A stretch of 64,000 nucleotides of DNA, taken from the NCBI GenBank assembly GCA_019635485.1, contig JAHBZL010000009.1, positions 62,001-126,000 of the forward strand, in the 5' to 3' direction. The notes below the pieces were generated by a model. That model was not told the origin of the DNA, did no database searches, and saw only the letters and a list, made by a program, of their open reading frames with translations. The position numbers were made by a program, and so were the translations under genes. Shown piece by piece: positions 37,490 to 46,490 of the stretch. Each line of letters begins with the position of its first letter. Position 1 is the first letter of the stretch. Source of the DNA: Piscinibacter sp. GTDB lineage: Bacteria; Pseudomonadota; Gammaproteobacteria; Burkholderiales; Burkholderiaceae_C.

Positions 37490-40375
37490 ATGGGACTCTT
37501 CGAAACGCTGGGCCTCAAGCGCCCGAAGGACAAGCCCGGCGTCAAGGCCGGGGCCACAGCGGCCCCGGCCCAGCCGGCCACGCCACAGGACGAGAAGAAG
37601 CTGCTCGAGGCCGAGTGCGACAAGCGGCGCACGGCCATCGACCAGATGCGCAAGCATCCGCAGCGCGCCCGCATCGCGCTCAGCCTCACGACGGCGTTCA
37701 ACACGCTCACGACGGCGCGCAAGCACCTGGAGAAGAACGAGTTCGCCGACGTGCGCAAGCGCCTCGACGAGATCGACAAGATGCTCGCCGCGGCCAGGAC
37801 GCTGGCCGACAAGCACGCCGAGTTCGCCCGCCAGCTGGCGATGGTGCGCGTGCTGGTCGCCGGCTGGAAGGACATCGACGACGATCTGTACAAGAAGCAG
37901 ATGGCCAACGTCGATCTGGCGCGCGACAAGGTCGCGCTGCAGCCACCGCAGTGGACGGCCGCCGAGGCGCTGCTGACGACGGCCCGCACCGCGGCCGGCG
38001 ACGCGCTGAAGGGCTGGGTGCAGGACTTCCGCAAGAAGGTGGCGGACACGAAGAAGATGCCCGGGGCCGAGATCCTGGACGCGGAGTTCAAGGGGTTCGA
38101 GGCGGCGCTGGCCGCCGTGGAGTCGGCCGCCTCCGCCGGCGCCGCGAGCAGCGCGCTGATGCAGATCCGCAAGTCCTGGGGTGAGCTCGGCGTGGCCGCC
38201 AAGACGGCCACCCGCTGGAAGGACTTCCAGGACAAGCGCAAGGCCGTGCGTGCGCAGCTCGACGCGCTGAAGCCGGCGGCGGTGCTGGCCCCGCGCCTGA
38301 AGGAGCAGGAACAGCGCCTCGCCGAAGCGGATGCAATGGCCACCAAGGCGCGCATGCAGTTCGAGAGCGCGATCGACCTGCTCGCCTCGATCGCCACCGT
38401 CGCGGCCGCGCTGAGCCGCGGCGCGACGGCCGCCGCCACCTACGACGCCGAGCGCAAGCCGGCCGACCAGGCGTTCGCCGCGCTGCAGGGCCACGCCTCG
38501 GCGGATGCCATGAAGGCGCCGCTGAACGCCGCGAAGGTCGCGCTGGACAGCGCGGCGCAGCTGGCCCAGGCGGCCGTGGCGGCGCCCGAACCGGCCGGCG
38601 GTTTCGCCGATGCGACGGCCCTGGTGCGCCAGGCTGCGGCTGGCCTGAAGGACCTCGGGCAACTCGGCAAGGACCTCGCGCCGGTGCTGCAGGCGCAGAA
38701 GGGCGCCAAGGCCGCGAAGGACGCCGGGGCGATCCGCACCGCGATCGCCGCGCTGCGCAAGGAAGGCCAGGCCGCGCAGGCACAGCCGCATGCCGACGTG
38801 GCGGACGCGGAGTTCAAGCGCTTCGCGGTCGCGATCAACCAGGCCGATGCGGACGTCGGCGACGGCAACGTGCCGGCGGCGTCCGACCGGCTGGTCGAGG
38901 CGGGCGACGCGCTGGTCGCGGCCCGCACCGCGCAGGTCGAGGCCACGCGGCTGAAGCAGCAGCGCGACGCCGTCGAGGCGCGGCGCAAGGTGCTGGCCGA
39001 CGGCAAGACGGCCGCCGCGATCAAGCCCCGGCTCGACCCGGTCGGCACGGCGCTGCAGCAGTGCGACGCGGCGATCGGAAAGCGCGACTGGCCGGCCGGC
39101 ATGACCGCGATGGTGGCGGCACAGGCGGCGATCGAAGCCGCCGAAGTGGCGCACACGGGTCGCCTGGAGTTCGAGAAGCGCGACAAGGCGGTGCGCGACG
39201 ACGGCAAGAAGCTCAAGGACGCCGACCTGAAGAAGAACTTCGACGCGCTGCTGCTGAAGGCGACCGGCGAGGCGACCGCCTGCCGCTTTCCGCCCGCGCT
39301 GCGCCTGCTCGACGAGGCCGACGTGTGCCAGGAGGGCGAGGACCTGCTCGAGCTCGCCAAGAGCGATCCGAACGGCCAGGCGCTGCTGGACAGCGCCGAC
39401 AAGATGATCAAGAAGGGCGGGGCGAAGGCGCTCGACGCGCTGGTCGAGAAGCTGCCGGTCAGCGACACCGTGATCGCCGAGCTGGTCAAGAAGCGCTTCG
39501 GCAAGGACCTGACGGTGGACGCTGGCGGCCAGGCGGTGAAATCGGCCAAGCGCATCTACGCCATGCTCGCCAAGGTGCCCGAGGGCGAGGTGCGCAACCC
39601 GAGCCTGAAGAAGATCCAGCGGGTGCGCAGCTTCCGCGACGAGGCCAAGACGGACGAGGTCGGCGGCGGCTACTACGACTCGAGCCAGGACCTGGTGGTG
39701 ATGAACGGGCGCCCCGGCATGTCGGACCAGGCGTTCGGGGCCGCGATCGCCAGCGAGATTCCGCCCGACCAGCAGGATCCGGACTGCAAGCCGGTCAAGC
39801 CCGAGAAGGCGGTCGACTACTTCGATTTCGCGACGCTGCACGAGGTGGGCCACTCGATCGACGACGCGAAGAACTTCATGGGCAGCCGCGGCAAGGGCGC
39901 CGACTACGGTGGCTGGATCGAGTACGGCGGCAACGTCGAGCCGATCGCGTCCGCGGTGGCGGCCTGGTGCGGCTACGACAAGTCGCCGGAGCAGAAGCGC
40001 TGGGTGTACGACAAGATCGTCGGCAACGAGCCGGAGGATCTGGTCCACGAGGGCGACACGAAGGAAGCTGCCGACAAGGCGCGCGTCAAGTTCGACGACT
40101 GGTACGGCAAGGCCACGTCGGCGACGATCGGCGCGGGCGGGGTCTGGTGGGACCACGCGGCGAGCATGTCGATCGCAATCAACGGCCGCATCTACCAGGA
40201 GGCCTACAAGCGGACCTGGGTCAGCTACCTCGCGGCGGCACGTACCAAGGGCCTGACGGGCTACCAGTTCCGTGCGCCCGGGGAATGGTTCGCCGAACTC
40301 TATGCGGCATTCCGCTCCGACAAGCTCGGGCCCAAACATCCGGCGCGTGCCTGGCTGAGCAAGCTGTCGGTCTGA
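37490..40375 (+). CDS. Large helical-repeat protein with C-terminal zinc-metallopeptidase-like domain
   Basis: A 961-residue protein with no recognised full-length family. Residues 1-630 are Ala/Lys-rich helices that fall into degenerate modules of roughly 70 residues, each ending like AADRLVEAGDALVAARTA or WPAGMTAMVAAQAAIEAAE. Residues about 640-961 form a separate domain with the motif LHEVGHSIDDAKNF: His784-Glu785-x-x-His788 would bind zinc and activate water, and EWFAELYA (Glu932/Glu936) near the end is a likely third ligand, as in glutamate zincins. No signal peptide, so export, if any, would use a dedicated system. GGAG lies upstream of the ATG. Its target is unknown. Confidence 0.85.
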   Translation: MGLFETLGLKRPKDKPGVKAGATAAPAQPATPQDEKKLLEAECDKRRTAIDQMRKHPQRARIALSLTTAFNTLTTARKHLEKNEFADVRKRLDEIDKMLAAARTLADKHAEFARQLAMVRVLVAGWKDIDDDLYKKQMANVDLARDKVALQPPQWTAAEALLTTARTAAGDALKGWVQDFRKKVADTKKMPGAEILDAEFKGFEAALAAVESAASAGAASSALMQIRKSWGELGVAAKTATRWKDFQDKRKAVRAQLDALKPAAVLAPRLKEQEQRLAEADAMATKARMQFESAIDLLASIATVAAALSRGATAAATYDAERKPADQAFAALQGHASADAMKAPLNAAKVALDSAAQLAQAAVAAPEPAGGFADATALVRQAAAGLKDLGQLGKDLAPVLQAQKGAKAAKDAGAIRTAIAALRKEGQAAQAQPHADVADAEFKRFAVAINQADADVGDGNVPAASDRLVEAGDALVAARTAQVEATRLKQQRDAVEARRKVLADGKTAAAIKPRLDPVGTALQQCDAAIGKRDWPAGMTAMVAAQAAIEAAEVAHTGRLEFEKRDKAVRDDGKKLKDADLKKNFDALLLKATGEATACRFPPALRLLDEADVCQEGEDLLELAKSDPNGQALLDSADKMIKKGGAKALDALVEKLPVSDTVIAELVKKRFGKDLTVDAGGQAVKSAKRIYAMLAKVPEGEVRNPSLKKIQRVRSFRDEAKTDEVGGGYYDSSQDLVVMNGRPGMSDQAFGAAIASEIPPDQQDPDCKPVKPEKAVDYFDFATLHEVGHSIDDAKNFMGSRGKGADYGGWIEYGGNVEPIASAVAAWCGYDKSPEQKRWVYDKIVGNEPEDLVHEGDTKEAADKARVKFDDWYGKATSATIGAGGVWWDHAASMSIAINGRIYQEAYKRTWVSYLAAARTKGLTGYQFRAPGEWFAELYAAFRSDKLGPKHPARAWLSKLSV

Positions 40376-40380
40376 AGTGA

Positions 40381-40454
40381 ACCACCCCCGTAGCGCCTTC
40401 GGCGCTCCCCCTCGAGGGGGCGCCGCCTGCGGACCGGCAGAGCCGGATCCGCGG
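40381..40454 (+). repeat. Intergenic palindromic repeat, copy B
   Basis: A 74-base element with the same block order as the copy at 10687-10759: ACCACCCCCGTA, GCGCCTTCGGCGC, the palindrome CCCCCTCGAGGGGG, then GCGGACCGGCAGAGCCGGATCCGCGG in two blocks. It starts right after a stop codon in the 137-base gap before the CpXC gene and could end the upstream transcript. Confidence 0.85.
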
Positions 40455-40512
40455 CGGCCGCTGGGCCGACAACGCACTGTCGGGACCTGACACCAACGCA
40501 GCGGAGAACCCC

Positions 40513-41211
40513 TTGTCCATCTTCAAGCGCATCGAGCTGCCGTGCCCGACCTGCAGTTCGCCGGTCACTTTCGAACTGGTGCACAGCGTCAACGCCGACC
40601 GCCGGCCGGACCTGCGCGAGGCCATCCTGGCGGGCGACTTCCAGCGCGAGACCTGCCCATCGTGCAGCTTCCGCTTCCGCGTCGAACCCGAGTTCAGCTA
40701 CATCGACATCAAGCGCGGCCAGTTCATCGCCGCCTGGCCTGCGTCCCGCCTCGGCCAGTGGCAGGCGCACGAGGCCCACACCCAGGCGGCGTTCGATCGC
40801 GCCTTCGGCAAGGACGCGCCGCCCGAGGCACGCGAGCTCGGCGCCCGGCTGCAGTTGCGCGCAGTGTTCGGCTGGCCCGCACTGGCGGAGAAGCTGCTGG
40901 CGGCCGGCGCCGGCATCTCCGACCTGACGCTCGAGCTGGCCAAGGCCGGCGTCGCCCGTGAGATGGACGACGCGCCGATCGCCGGCCCGAACGAGATGCG
41001 GCTGCTGCGCCTGGATGGCGACGACATGGTGCTCGGCTGGGTCGGCACCGGCAACGAGGAGATCGGCGACATGGTGGGCGTGCCGCGCTCGCTGATCGCC
41101 GAGATCGAGGCCGAACCCGGGCCCTGGGAGGCCCTGCGCGAGGAGCTGTCCGCCGGGCCGTTCGTCGACCTGCTGCGGACGCTGGTGCCGGGCGACGAGC
41201 CGGCGGCCTGA
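40513..41211 (+). CDS. CpXC-domain protein
   Basis: A 232-residue protein with two CPxC pairs, Cys11/Cys14 (ELPCPTCSSPVTF) and Cys48/Cys51 (RETCPSCSFRFRVEPEF), which define the CpXC domain, probably a zinc-ribbon fold. Residues 95-232 are mostly helical and acidic, with text such as LAKAGVAREMDDAPIAGPNE. The start is a TTG at 40513 with GGAG eight bases upstream; it is the only start in the frame close to the first Cys pair. CpXC proteins have no known role. It is the third gene, same strand, after the helical and metallopeptidase-like genes, but the repeat in between may separate the transcripts. Confidence 0.82.
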   Translation: MSIFKRIELPCPTCSSPVTFELVHSVNADRRPDLREAILAGDFQRETCPSCSFRFRVEPEFSYIDIKRGQFIAAWPASRLGQWQAHEAHTQAAFDRAFGKDAPPEARELGARLQLRAVFGWPALAEKLLAAGAGISDLTLELAKAGVAREMDDAPIAGPNEMRLLRLDGDDMVLGWVGTGNEEIGDMVGVPRSLIAEIEAEPGPWEALREELSAGPFVDLLRTLVPGDEPAA

Positions 41212-41229
41212 GGGCGCTCTCCCGCCTGC

Positions 41230-41703
41230 CTACAGCAGGCCCGATTGCGCCGGGTGGGCCGGCAGCTCGACGAGGGGCTGCAGCTTCCAGCCCTTCTGGC
41301 GGTGCTCGGCCACGACATTGGTGTAGATGCCACCGCGCACGTACCACTTGGCGGTGATGCGCACGAAGCGCGGCCGGGTGGCCTTCACGAGGTCGTCGAG
41401 GATCGTGTTGGTCACCTTCTCGTGGAACGCACCCTCGTTGCGGTAGCTCCAGAAGTACATCTTCAGGCTCTTCAGCTCGACGCAGAGCTCGTCCGCGATC
41501 ATGTCGATCGTGAAGTGCGCGAAGTCCGGCTGCCCGGTCAGCGGGCAGTGGCAGGTGAACTCGGGCACCTGGAACTGGATGACGTAGTCGCGCTCGGGCG
41601 CCGGGTTCGGGAAGACATGCAGTTCCTTGCTCGGCGCGCTCGGCGGGTTGGGCGGCATCGGGCGCTCTTTGGCGGCGGTCTTGGGGGGCTTGCGCGAGGC
41701 CAT
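41230..41703 (-). CDS. queF: preQ1 synthase (NADPH-dependent 7-cyano-7-deazaguanine reductase)
   Basis: A 157-residue QueF of the short, single-domain type, which reduces preQ0 to preQ1 for queuosine in tRNA. The catalytic Cys53 and Asp60 are in [13 protein letters not shown] and the NADPH-binding motif is [20 protein letters not shown]. The start at 41703 gives a short basic, Pro-rich tail; the in-frame ATG at MPPNPP is an alternative. It is divergent from smc with a 134-base gap. No preQ1 riboswitch was seen upstream. Confidence 0.95.
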   Translation of the reverse strand: MASRKPPKTAAKERPMPPNPPSAPSKELHVFPNPAPERDYVIQFQVPEFTCHCPLTGQPDFAHFTIDMIADELCVELKSLKMYFWSYRNEGAFHEKVTNTILDDLVKATRPRFVRITAKWYVRGGIYTNVVAEHRQKGWKLQPLVELPAHPAQSGLL

Positions 41704-41766
41704 GGCGGTCACGTCTGGAGAGGGTTTGGGTTGGGGCGCGATGCTATCATCCGGCCCCACAGAGGA

Positions 41767-41787
41767 CCCGCGGCATCGCGGGTTTTC
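41767..41787 (+). terminator. Terminator-like hairpin in the smc leader
   Basis: CCCGCG (41767-41772), loop GCAT, CGCGGG (41777-41782), followed by TTTTC. It has the form of an intrinsic terminator reading right and lies in the queF-smc gap, 50 bases before the smc start, so it could attenuate smc or end an antisense transcript. Confidence 0.5.
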
Positions 41788-41803
41788 TCATATGAATCAA
41801 GGA

Positions 41804-41822
41804 CTTGGGTCCGACACCCAAG
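41804..41822 (+). other. Second hairpin in the smc leader
   Basis: CTTGGGT (41804-41810) and ACCCAAG (41816-41822) pair perfectly with a five-base loop. It lies 15 bases before the smc ATG and could occlude or frame the ribosome site. Confidence 0.45.
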
Positions 41823-41837
41823 CTGGCACGCTCTCCC

Positions 41838-44800
41838 ATGCGCCTGAACTCGATCAAGCTGTCCGGCTTCAAGTCGTTCGCCGAGCCGACCCATTTCCAG
41901 CTTCCGGGCCAGCTCGTCGGCGTGGTCGGCCCGAACGGTTGCGGCAAGTCCAACATCATGGACGCGGTGCGCTGGGTGCTGGGCGAGAGCAAGGCGAGCG
42001 AGCTGCGCGGCGAGTCCATGCAGGACGTGATCTTCAACGGCTCGGGCAACCGCAAGCCGGCCAGCCGCTCCAGCGTCGAGCTGATCTTCGACAACAGCGA
42101 TGCGCGCGCCGGCGGGCAGTGGAACCAGTTCACCGAGATCGCCGTCAAGCGCGTGCTGACCCGTGACGGCACCAGCAGCTACTACATCAACAGCCAGCCG
42201 GTGCGCCGGCGCGACGTGCAGGACGTGTTCCTCGGCACCGGCCTCGGCCCGCGCGCCTACGCGATCATCGGCCAGGGCACGATCAGCCGCATCATCGAAT
42301 CCAAGCCCGAGGAACTGCGCCTGTTCCTCGAGGAAGCTGCCGGCGTCTCGAAGTACAAGGAGCGCCGCCGCGAGACCGAGAACCGCCTGAAGGACACGCG
42401 CGAGAACCTGACGCGCGTCGAGGACATCCTGCGCGAGCTGAACGCCAACCTCGACAAGCTCGAGAAGCAGGCCGAAGTCGCGGGCCAGTACCGCGCGCTG
42501 CAGCAAAGCGGCGAGCTCAAGCTGCACCAGCTGTGGTTCCTGAAGCACCGCGACGCGGCCAGCGAGGAGGAACGTGTCAAGAAGGCGGTGCTGGAGGCGA
42601 CCAACGCGCTCGAGGAGCGCCTGGCCGAACTGCGCCACGGCGAGGCCGAGCTGGAGACGATCCGCCAGGCCCACTACGCCGCCAGCGACGAACTGCACGA
42701 CGCGCAGGGCCAGCTGGCCGAAGCAGCGCTCGAGGTCAGCCGCCTCGAGGAGCGCATCCGCTACGTGGTCGAGGGCCGCGCGCGCGTCGAGCAGCGCCTG
42801 GCCGAGCTGACGGCCGGCAGCGCGCAGTGGGCCGAACGCGCAGAGCAGGCCGAGGCCGAGCTGGGCCAGATCGCCGAGCAGATCGCCGCGGCCGACGAGC
42901 AGGGCGAGCTGCTCGCCGCGCAGGCCGAGGAGCAGACCGGCCATCTGCCGACGCTGGAGGACGCCTTGCGCGCCGCGCAGGGGCGCAGCAACGAGCAGCG
43001 CAACCTGGTGGCGCAGGTGCAGCAGCAGATCCAGCTGCTGGCCGCCGAGAGCCGCAACCTCGACGAGCAGCAGCGCCAGTTCTCGACGCGCCGCGAGCGC
43101 CTGAGCGGCGAGCGCAGCCAGCTCGCGGCCCCCGACGCGCAGCGCCTGGCCGACCTGAAGGGCCAGCACGAAGCCGCGCAGCAGACGCAGGAGGTCGCCG
43201 ACGCCCGCCTGCACGAGCTCCAGGAGCAGGTGCCGGCGCTCGACGAGGCGCGCCGCACGCAGCAGGCGCAGGTGAATGCCGAATCCGGCAAGCAGGCCGA
43301 CCTGAGCGCGCGGCTCGAGGCGCTGCGCGCGCTGCAGGAGAAGGTGCAGACCGAGGGCAAGCTCAAGCCCTGGCTGGCCAAGCACGGCCTGGACGGCCTG
43401 TCGGGCCTGTGGACCAAGGTGCACATCGAGCCGGGCTGGGAGACGGCGCTCGAGGCGGCGCTGCGCGAGCGGCTCAATGCGCTGGAGGTCGGGCGCGTCG
43501 AGACCGTGCGCGCCTTCGCCGACGATGCGCCGCCGGCCAAGCTGGCGTTCTACACGCCGCCGCAGGCCGCGATCGCGAACACGCACCAGACGCTGCCGCG
43601 CCTGTCCGACCTGCTGCGCCTGGGCGACGCCGGGCTGAAGGCGCTGCTGAACGACTGGCTGGAAGGTGTCTACACCGCGGCCAGCCTGGACGAGGCGCTC
43701 GCCGAACGTTCGAAGCTGACCCACGGCGAGGTGATCACGACGCGCGAGGGGCACCAGGTCAGCCAGTTCGCGGTGGCGTTCTACGCGCCGGACTCCGAGC
43801 AGGCCGGCATGCTGGCGCGTGCCCAGGAGATCGAGAACCTGGAACGCCAGCAGCGCGCCCAGGCGCTGATCGCCGAGGACTCGCGCAGCGCGCTGGTGCG
43901 CGCCGAGGCCGCCTATACCGAGGCCTCGCAGCGCCTGGTCGGCGCGCGGCGCGAGGCGGCCGAAGCGCAGACGCGCGCGCACCAGCTCCAGGTCGAGCTG
44001 CTGCGCCTGACGCAGCAGGCCGAGCAGACCGGCGCCCGGCGCGCCCAGCTCGACGAGGAGCTGGCCGAGATCGACGCCCAGCTCGAGGAGCTGAGCGAGC
44101 GCCGCGCCACCGGCGAGGCGCGCTTCGAGGAGCTGGACATGCAGCTCGCCACGACACAGGAGCGCCATGCCGAACTCGACGAGGGCGTGATCGGCGCCGA
44201 GCGTGCGCTGGCCGCGGCGCGCGAGCAGTTGCGCGCGCTCGAACGGCAGGCGCAGGAGGCACAGTTCCAGGCCCGCTCGCTCGCCGCGCGGCGCGGCGAA
44301 CTGCAGCGCGGCATCGAGACCGCGCAGCAGCAGGTCGAGGCGAACCGGCAGTCCGCCGAACAGCTGCACGACGAGCTGACGCGCCTGACCGACGCGGCGG
44401 CGCAGGCGGGCCTGCAGACCGCGCTGGCACTCAAGCTCGAGCGCGAGGCCGCGCTGGGCGCCAAGCGCAGCGAGTACGACGACCTGACGCTGCGCCTGCG
44501 CCGTGCCGACGAGCAGCGCCTGCAGCACGAGCAGAGCCTCGCGCCGCTGCGCGAGCGCATCACCAAGCTGCAGCTCGAGGAGCAGGCCGCCCAGCTGGGC
44601 GGCGCGCAGTACCTCGAACAGCTCACCGCCGCGGCGGTCGACCTCGAGGCGCTGGCCAAGGGCATCGAGGAGAACGGCGTCAAGCTGTACGGGCTGCAGG
44701 GCGAGATCGACCGCATCAACCGCGAGATCAACGCGCTCGGGGCGGTCAACCTCGCCGCGCTCGACGAGCTGACGGCCGCGCGCGAGCGCAAGACCTTCCT

Positions 44801-45353
44801 GGACGCGCAGAACGCCGACCTGACCGAGGCCATCACGACGCTGGAGGACGCGATCCGCAAGATCGACCTCGAGACGCGCGAGCTGCTGGGCACGACGTTC
44901 GCGCAGGTCAACGAGCACTTCGGGCGCATGTTCCCGGTGCTGTTCGGCGGCGGGCAGGCGAAGCTCGTGATGACCGGCGACGAGATCCTCGATGCCGGCG
45001 TGCAGGTGATGGCGCAGCCGCCGGGCAAGAAGAACAGCACCATCCACCTGCTGTCCGGCGGCGAGAAGGCGCTGACCGCGATCGCGCTCGTGTTCGCGAT
45101 CTTCCAGCTCAACCCGGCGCCGTTCTGCCTGCTCGACGAGGTCGATGCACCGCTGGACGACGCCAACACCGAGCGCTACGCCAAACTCGTCAAGGAAATG
45201 GCGCAGGGCACGCAGTTCCTCTTCATCAGCCACAACAAGATCGCGATGGAGATGGCCGAGCAGCTGATCGGCGTGACGATGCAGGAGCAGGGCGTCTCGC
45301 GCATCGTCGCCGTCGACATCGAGGCCGCGGTCGGCATGGCCGAGGCCGCCTAG
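41838..45353 (+). CDS. smc: Chromosome segregation ATPase SMC
   Basis: A 1,171-residue SMC protein, standard length. Walker A is VGPNGCGKSN near residue 32; long coiled coils occupy about 170-500 and 660-1010; the hinge lies at about 510-640 (HGLDGLSGLWTKVHIEPGWE); signature LSGGEKALTAIALVF begins at residue 1072 and Walker B is FCLLDEVDAPLDDAN. It organises and condenses the origin region together with ScpA and ScpB, which are not in this window. The start at 41838 (MRLNSIKLSGFKSFAEP) is the conserved one. It heads the smc-zipA-ligA block. Confidence 0.97.
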   Translation: MRLNSIKLSGFKSFAEPTHFQLPGQLVGVVGPNGCGKSNIMDAVRWVLGESKASELRGESMQDVIFNGSGNRKPASRSSVELIFDNSDARAGGQWNQFTEIAVKRVLTRDGTSSYYINSQPVRRRDVQDVFLGTGLGPRAYAIIGQGTISRIIESKPEELRLFLEEAAGVSKYKERRRETENRLKDTRENLTRVEDILRELNANLDKLEKQAEVAGQYRALQQSGELKLHQLWFLKHRDAASEEERVKKAVLEATNALEERLAELRHGEAELETIRQAHYAASDELHDAQGQLAEAALEVSRLEERIRYVVEGRARVEQRLAELTAGSAQWAERAEQAEAELGQIAEQIAAADEQGELLAAQAEEQTGHLPTLEDALRAAQGRSNEQRNLVAQVQQQIQLLAAESRNLDEQQRQFSTRRERLSGERSQLAAPDAQRLADLKGQHEAAQQTQEVADARLHELQEQVPALDEARRTQQAQVNAESGKQADLSARLEALRALQEKVQTEGKLKPWLAKHGLDGLSGLWTKVHIEPGWETALEAALRERLNALEVGRVETVRAFADDAPPAKLAFYTPPQAAIANTHQTLPRLSDLLRLGDAGLKALLNDWLEGVYTAASLDEALAERSKLTHGEVITTREGHQVSQFAVAFYAPDSEQAGMLARAQEIENLERQQRAQALIAEDSRSALVRAEAAYTEASQRLVGARREAAEAQTRAHQLQVELLRLTQQAEQTGARRAQLDEELAEIDAQLEELSERRATGEARFEELDMQLATTQERHAELDEGVIGAERALAAAREQLRALERQAQEAQFQARSLAARRGELQRGIETAQQQVEANRQSAEQLHDELTRLTDAAAQAGLQTALALKLEREAALGAKRSEYDDLTLRLRRADEQRLQHEQSLAPLRERITKLQLEEQAAQLGGAQYLEQLTAAAVDLEALAKGIEENGVKLYGLQGEIDRINREINALGAVNLAALDELTAARERKTFLDAQNADLTEAITTLEDAIRKIDLETRELLGTTFAQVNEHFGRMFPVLFGGGQAKLVMTGDEILDAGVQVMAQPPGKKNSTIHLLSGGEKALTAIALVFAIFQLNPAPFCLLDEVDAPLDDANTERYAKLVKEMAQGTQFLFISHNKIAMEMAEQLIGVTMQEQGVSRIVAVDIEAAVGMAEAA

Positions 45354-45391
45354 CGGGGGACGTCGATGGCGCACGCGGGCCTGGGGCCGTC

Positions 45392-46432
45392 ATGAGCCTG
45401 ACCGTCGCGTTGTCGCTGCTCGGTGCGGCCGTGCTGGCGCTGCTTGCCGGGCATGCCTTCTGGCAGGCCCGGCGCGCGACGCAGCGGCGCGTGGTGGTCG
45501 CGCCGCCGTCTCCCCCGCCGCGCGAGGCTGGCATCGAACCGAGCTTCGAAGCTGCGCCGGTGCCGGCGGCCGAGCCGGCCGTCGAGCCGCCGCGTCCGCC
45601 GCGCCGCACGACACCGCGCATCGACGCGCTGATCGACGCGGTGGCGACGCTCGCCGTCGAGGTCCACATCAGCGGCGACATGGCCATCACGCACCTGCCG
45701 CCGACGCGGCGCGCCGGCAGCAAGCCGTTTTTCGTCGAAGGCCTGAACGTCGCGACACGCGAGTGGGAACCGCCGGCGGCCGGGCAGCGCTACAGCGAGT
45801 TCCAGGCCGGCGTGCAGCTGGCCAACCGGGGTGGCGCGCTCAACGAGATCGAGTATTCGGAGTTCGTGCAGAAGGTGCAGGCCTTCGCCGACGCGATCGG
45901 CGCGAGCCCCGACTTTCCGGACATGCTGGAGGTGGTGGCGCGCGCCCGCGATCTCGACGCCTTCGCCGGCGAACACGACGCGCAACTCGCGGTGCACCTG
46001 CGCTCCCGTTCGGTGGCCTGGAGCGTGGGCTACATCCAGCAGCACGCCGCGCGACACGGTTTCGTCGCCGGCATGGTGCCGGGGCGGCTGGTGCTGCCGG
46101 CGGCCGAGGAGGGCGCGCCGCCGGTGCTGACGCTTTCGTTCGACTCGCAGGCCGCGCTCGCCGACGACCCCAACCAGGCGGCGCTGCGCGACGTCACGCT
46201 GTCGTTCGACGTGCCGCAGACCGACGCGCTGGTCGAGCCCTTCATCACCTGGCAGGCCAGTGCGCAGGCGCTCTCGCTGGGCATGGACGCGGCGATCGTC
46301 GACGACAACGGCGCCGCGCTGTCGGCCGACAGCTTCGGCAGCATCGGCGCCGAACTGACACGGCTGTACGACGAACTCGCTGCGCGCGACCTGGCGGCCG
46401 GGTCGGCCGCGGCGCGGCGCGTGTTCAGCTGA
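45392..46432 (+). CDS. zipA: Cell division protein ZipA-like
   Basis: A 346-residue membrane-anchored protein. Residues 3-24 are a single N-terminal membrane helix (LTVALSLLGAAVLALLAGHAFW), followed by a Pro-rich linker (residues 37-75) and a C-terminal ZipA-like FtsZ-binding domain (about 190-340, with MVPGRLVLPA, LTLSFDSQAALADDP, LRDVTLSFDVPQTD). ZipA tethers FtsZ rings to the inner membrane. Sequence similarity to E. coli ZipA is weak; the position between smc and ligA and the topology decide the name. It starts 38 bases after smc. Confidence 0.82.
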   Translation: MSLTVALSLLGAAVLALLAGHAFWQARRATQRRVVVAPPSPPPREAGIEPSFEAAPVPAAEPAVEPPRPPRRTTPRIDALIDAVATLAVEVHISGDMAITHLPPTRRAGSKPFFVEGLNVATREWEPPAAGQRYSEFQAGVQLANRGGALNEIEYSEFVQKVQAFADAIGASPDFPDMLEVVARARDLDAFAGEHDAQLAVHLRSRSVAWSVGYIQQHAARHGFVAGMVPGRLVLPAAEEGAPPVLTLSFDSQAALADDPNQAALRDVTLSFDVPQTDALVEPFITWQASAQALSLGMDAAIVDDNGAALSADSFGSIGAELTRLYDELAARDLAAGSAAARRVFS

Positions 46433-46490
46433 CCGGCGCGGTCGCCAGCGTCAGTTCTGCAGCGACGGCTCCACGCGTGCGGGGCGGTGC

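Noticed and set aside
35848-40375. Polymorphic toxin with immunity gene
   Set aside because: No RHS/YD repeats, PAAR or VgrG domain, and the next gene (CpXC) does not look like an immunity protein; the metallopeptidase-like domain alone is not enough to call a toxin.
41704-41837. preQ1 riboswitch upstream of queF
   Set aside because: No H-type pseudoknot pattern with an A-rich tail could be found on the minus strand; the hairpins present read toward smc.
41709-45374. 1,221-residue minus-strand frame opposite smc
   Set aside because: A shadow of the GC-rich coiled-coil gene; no motif and no ribosome site, while smc is intact.
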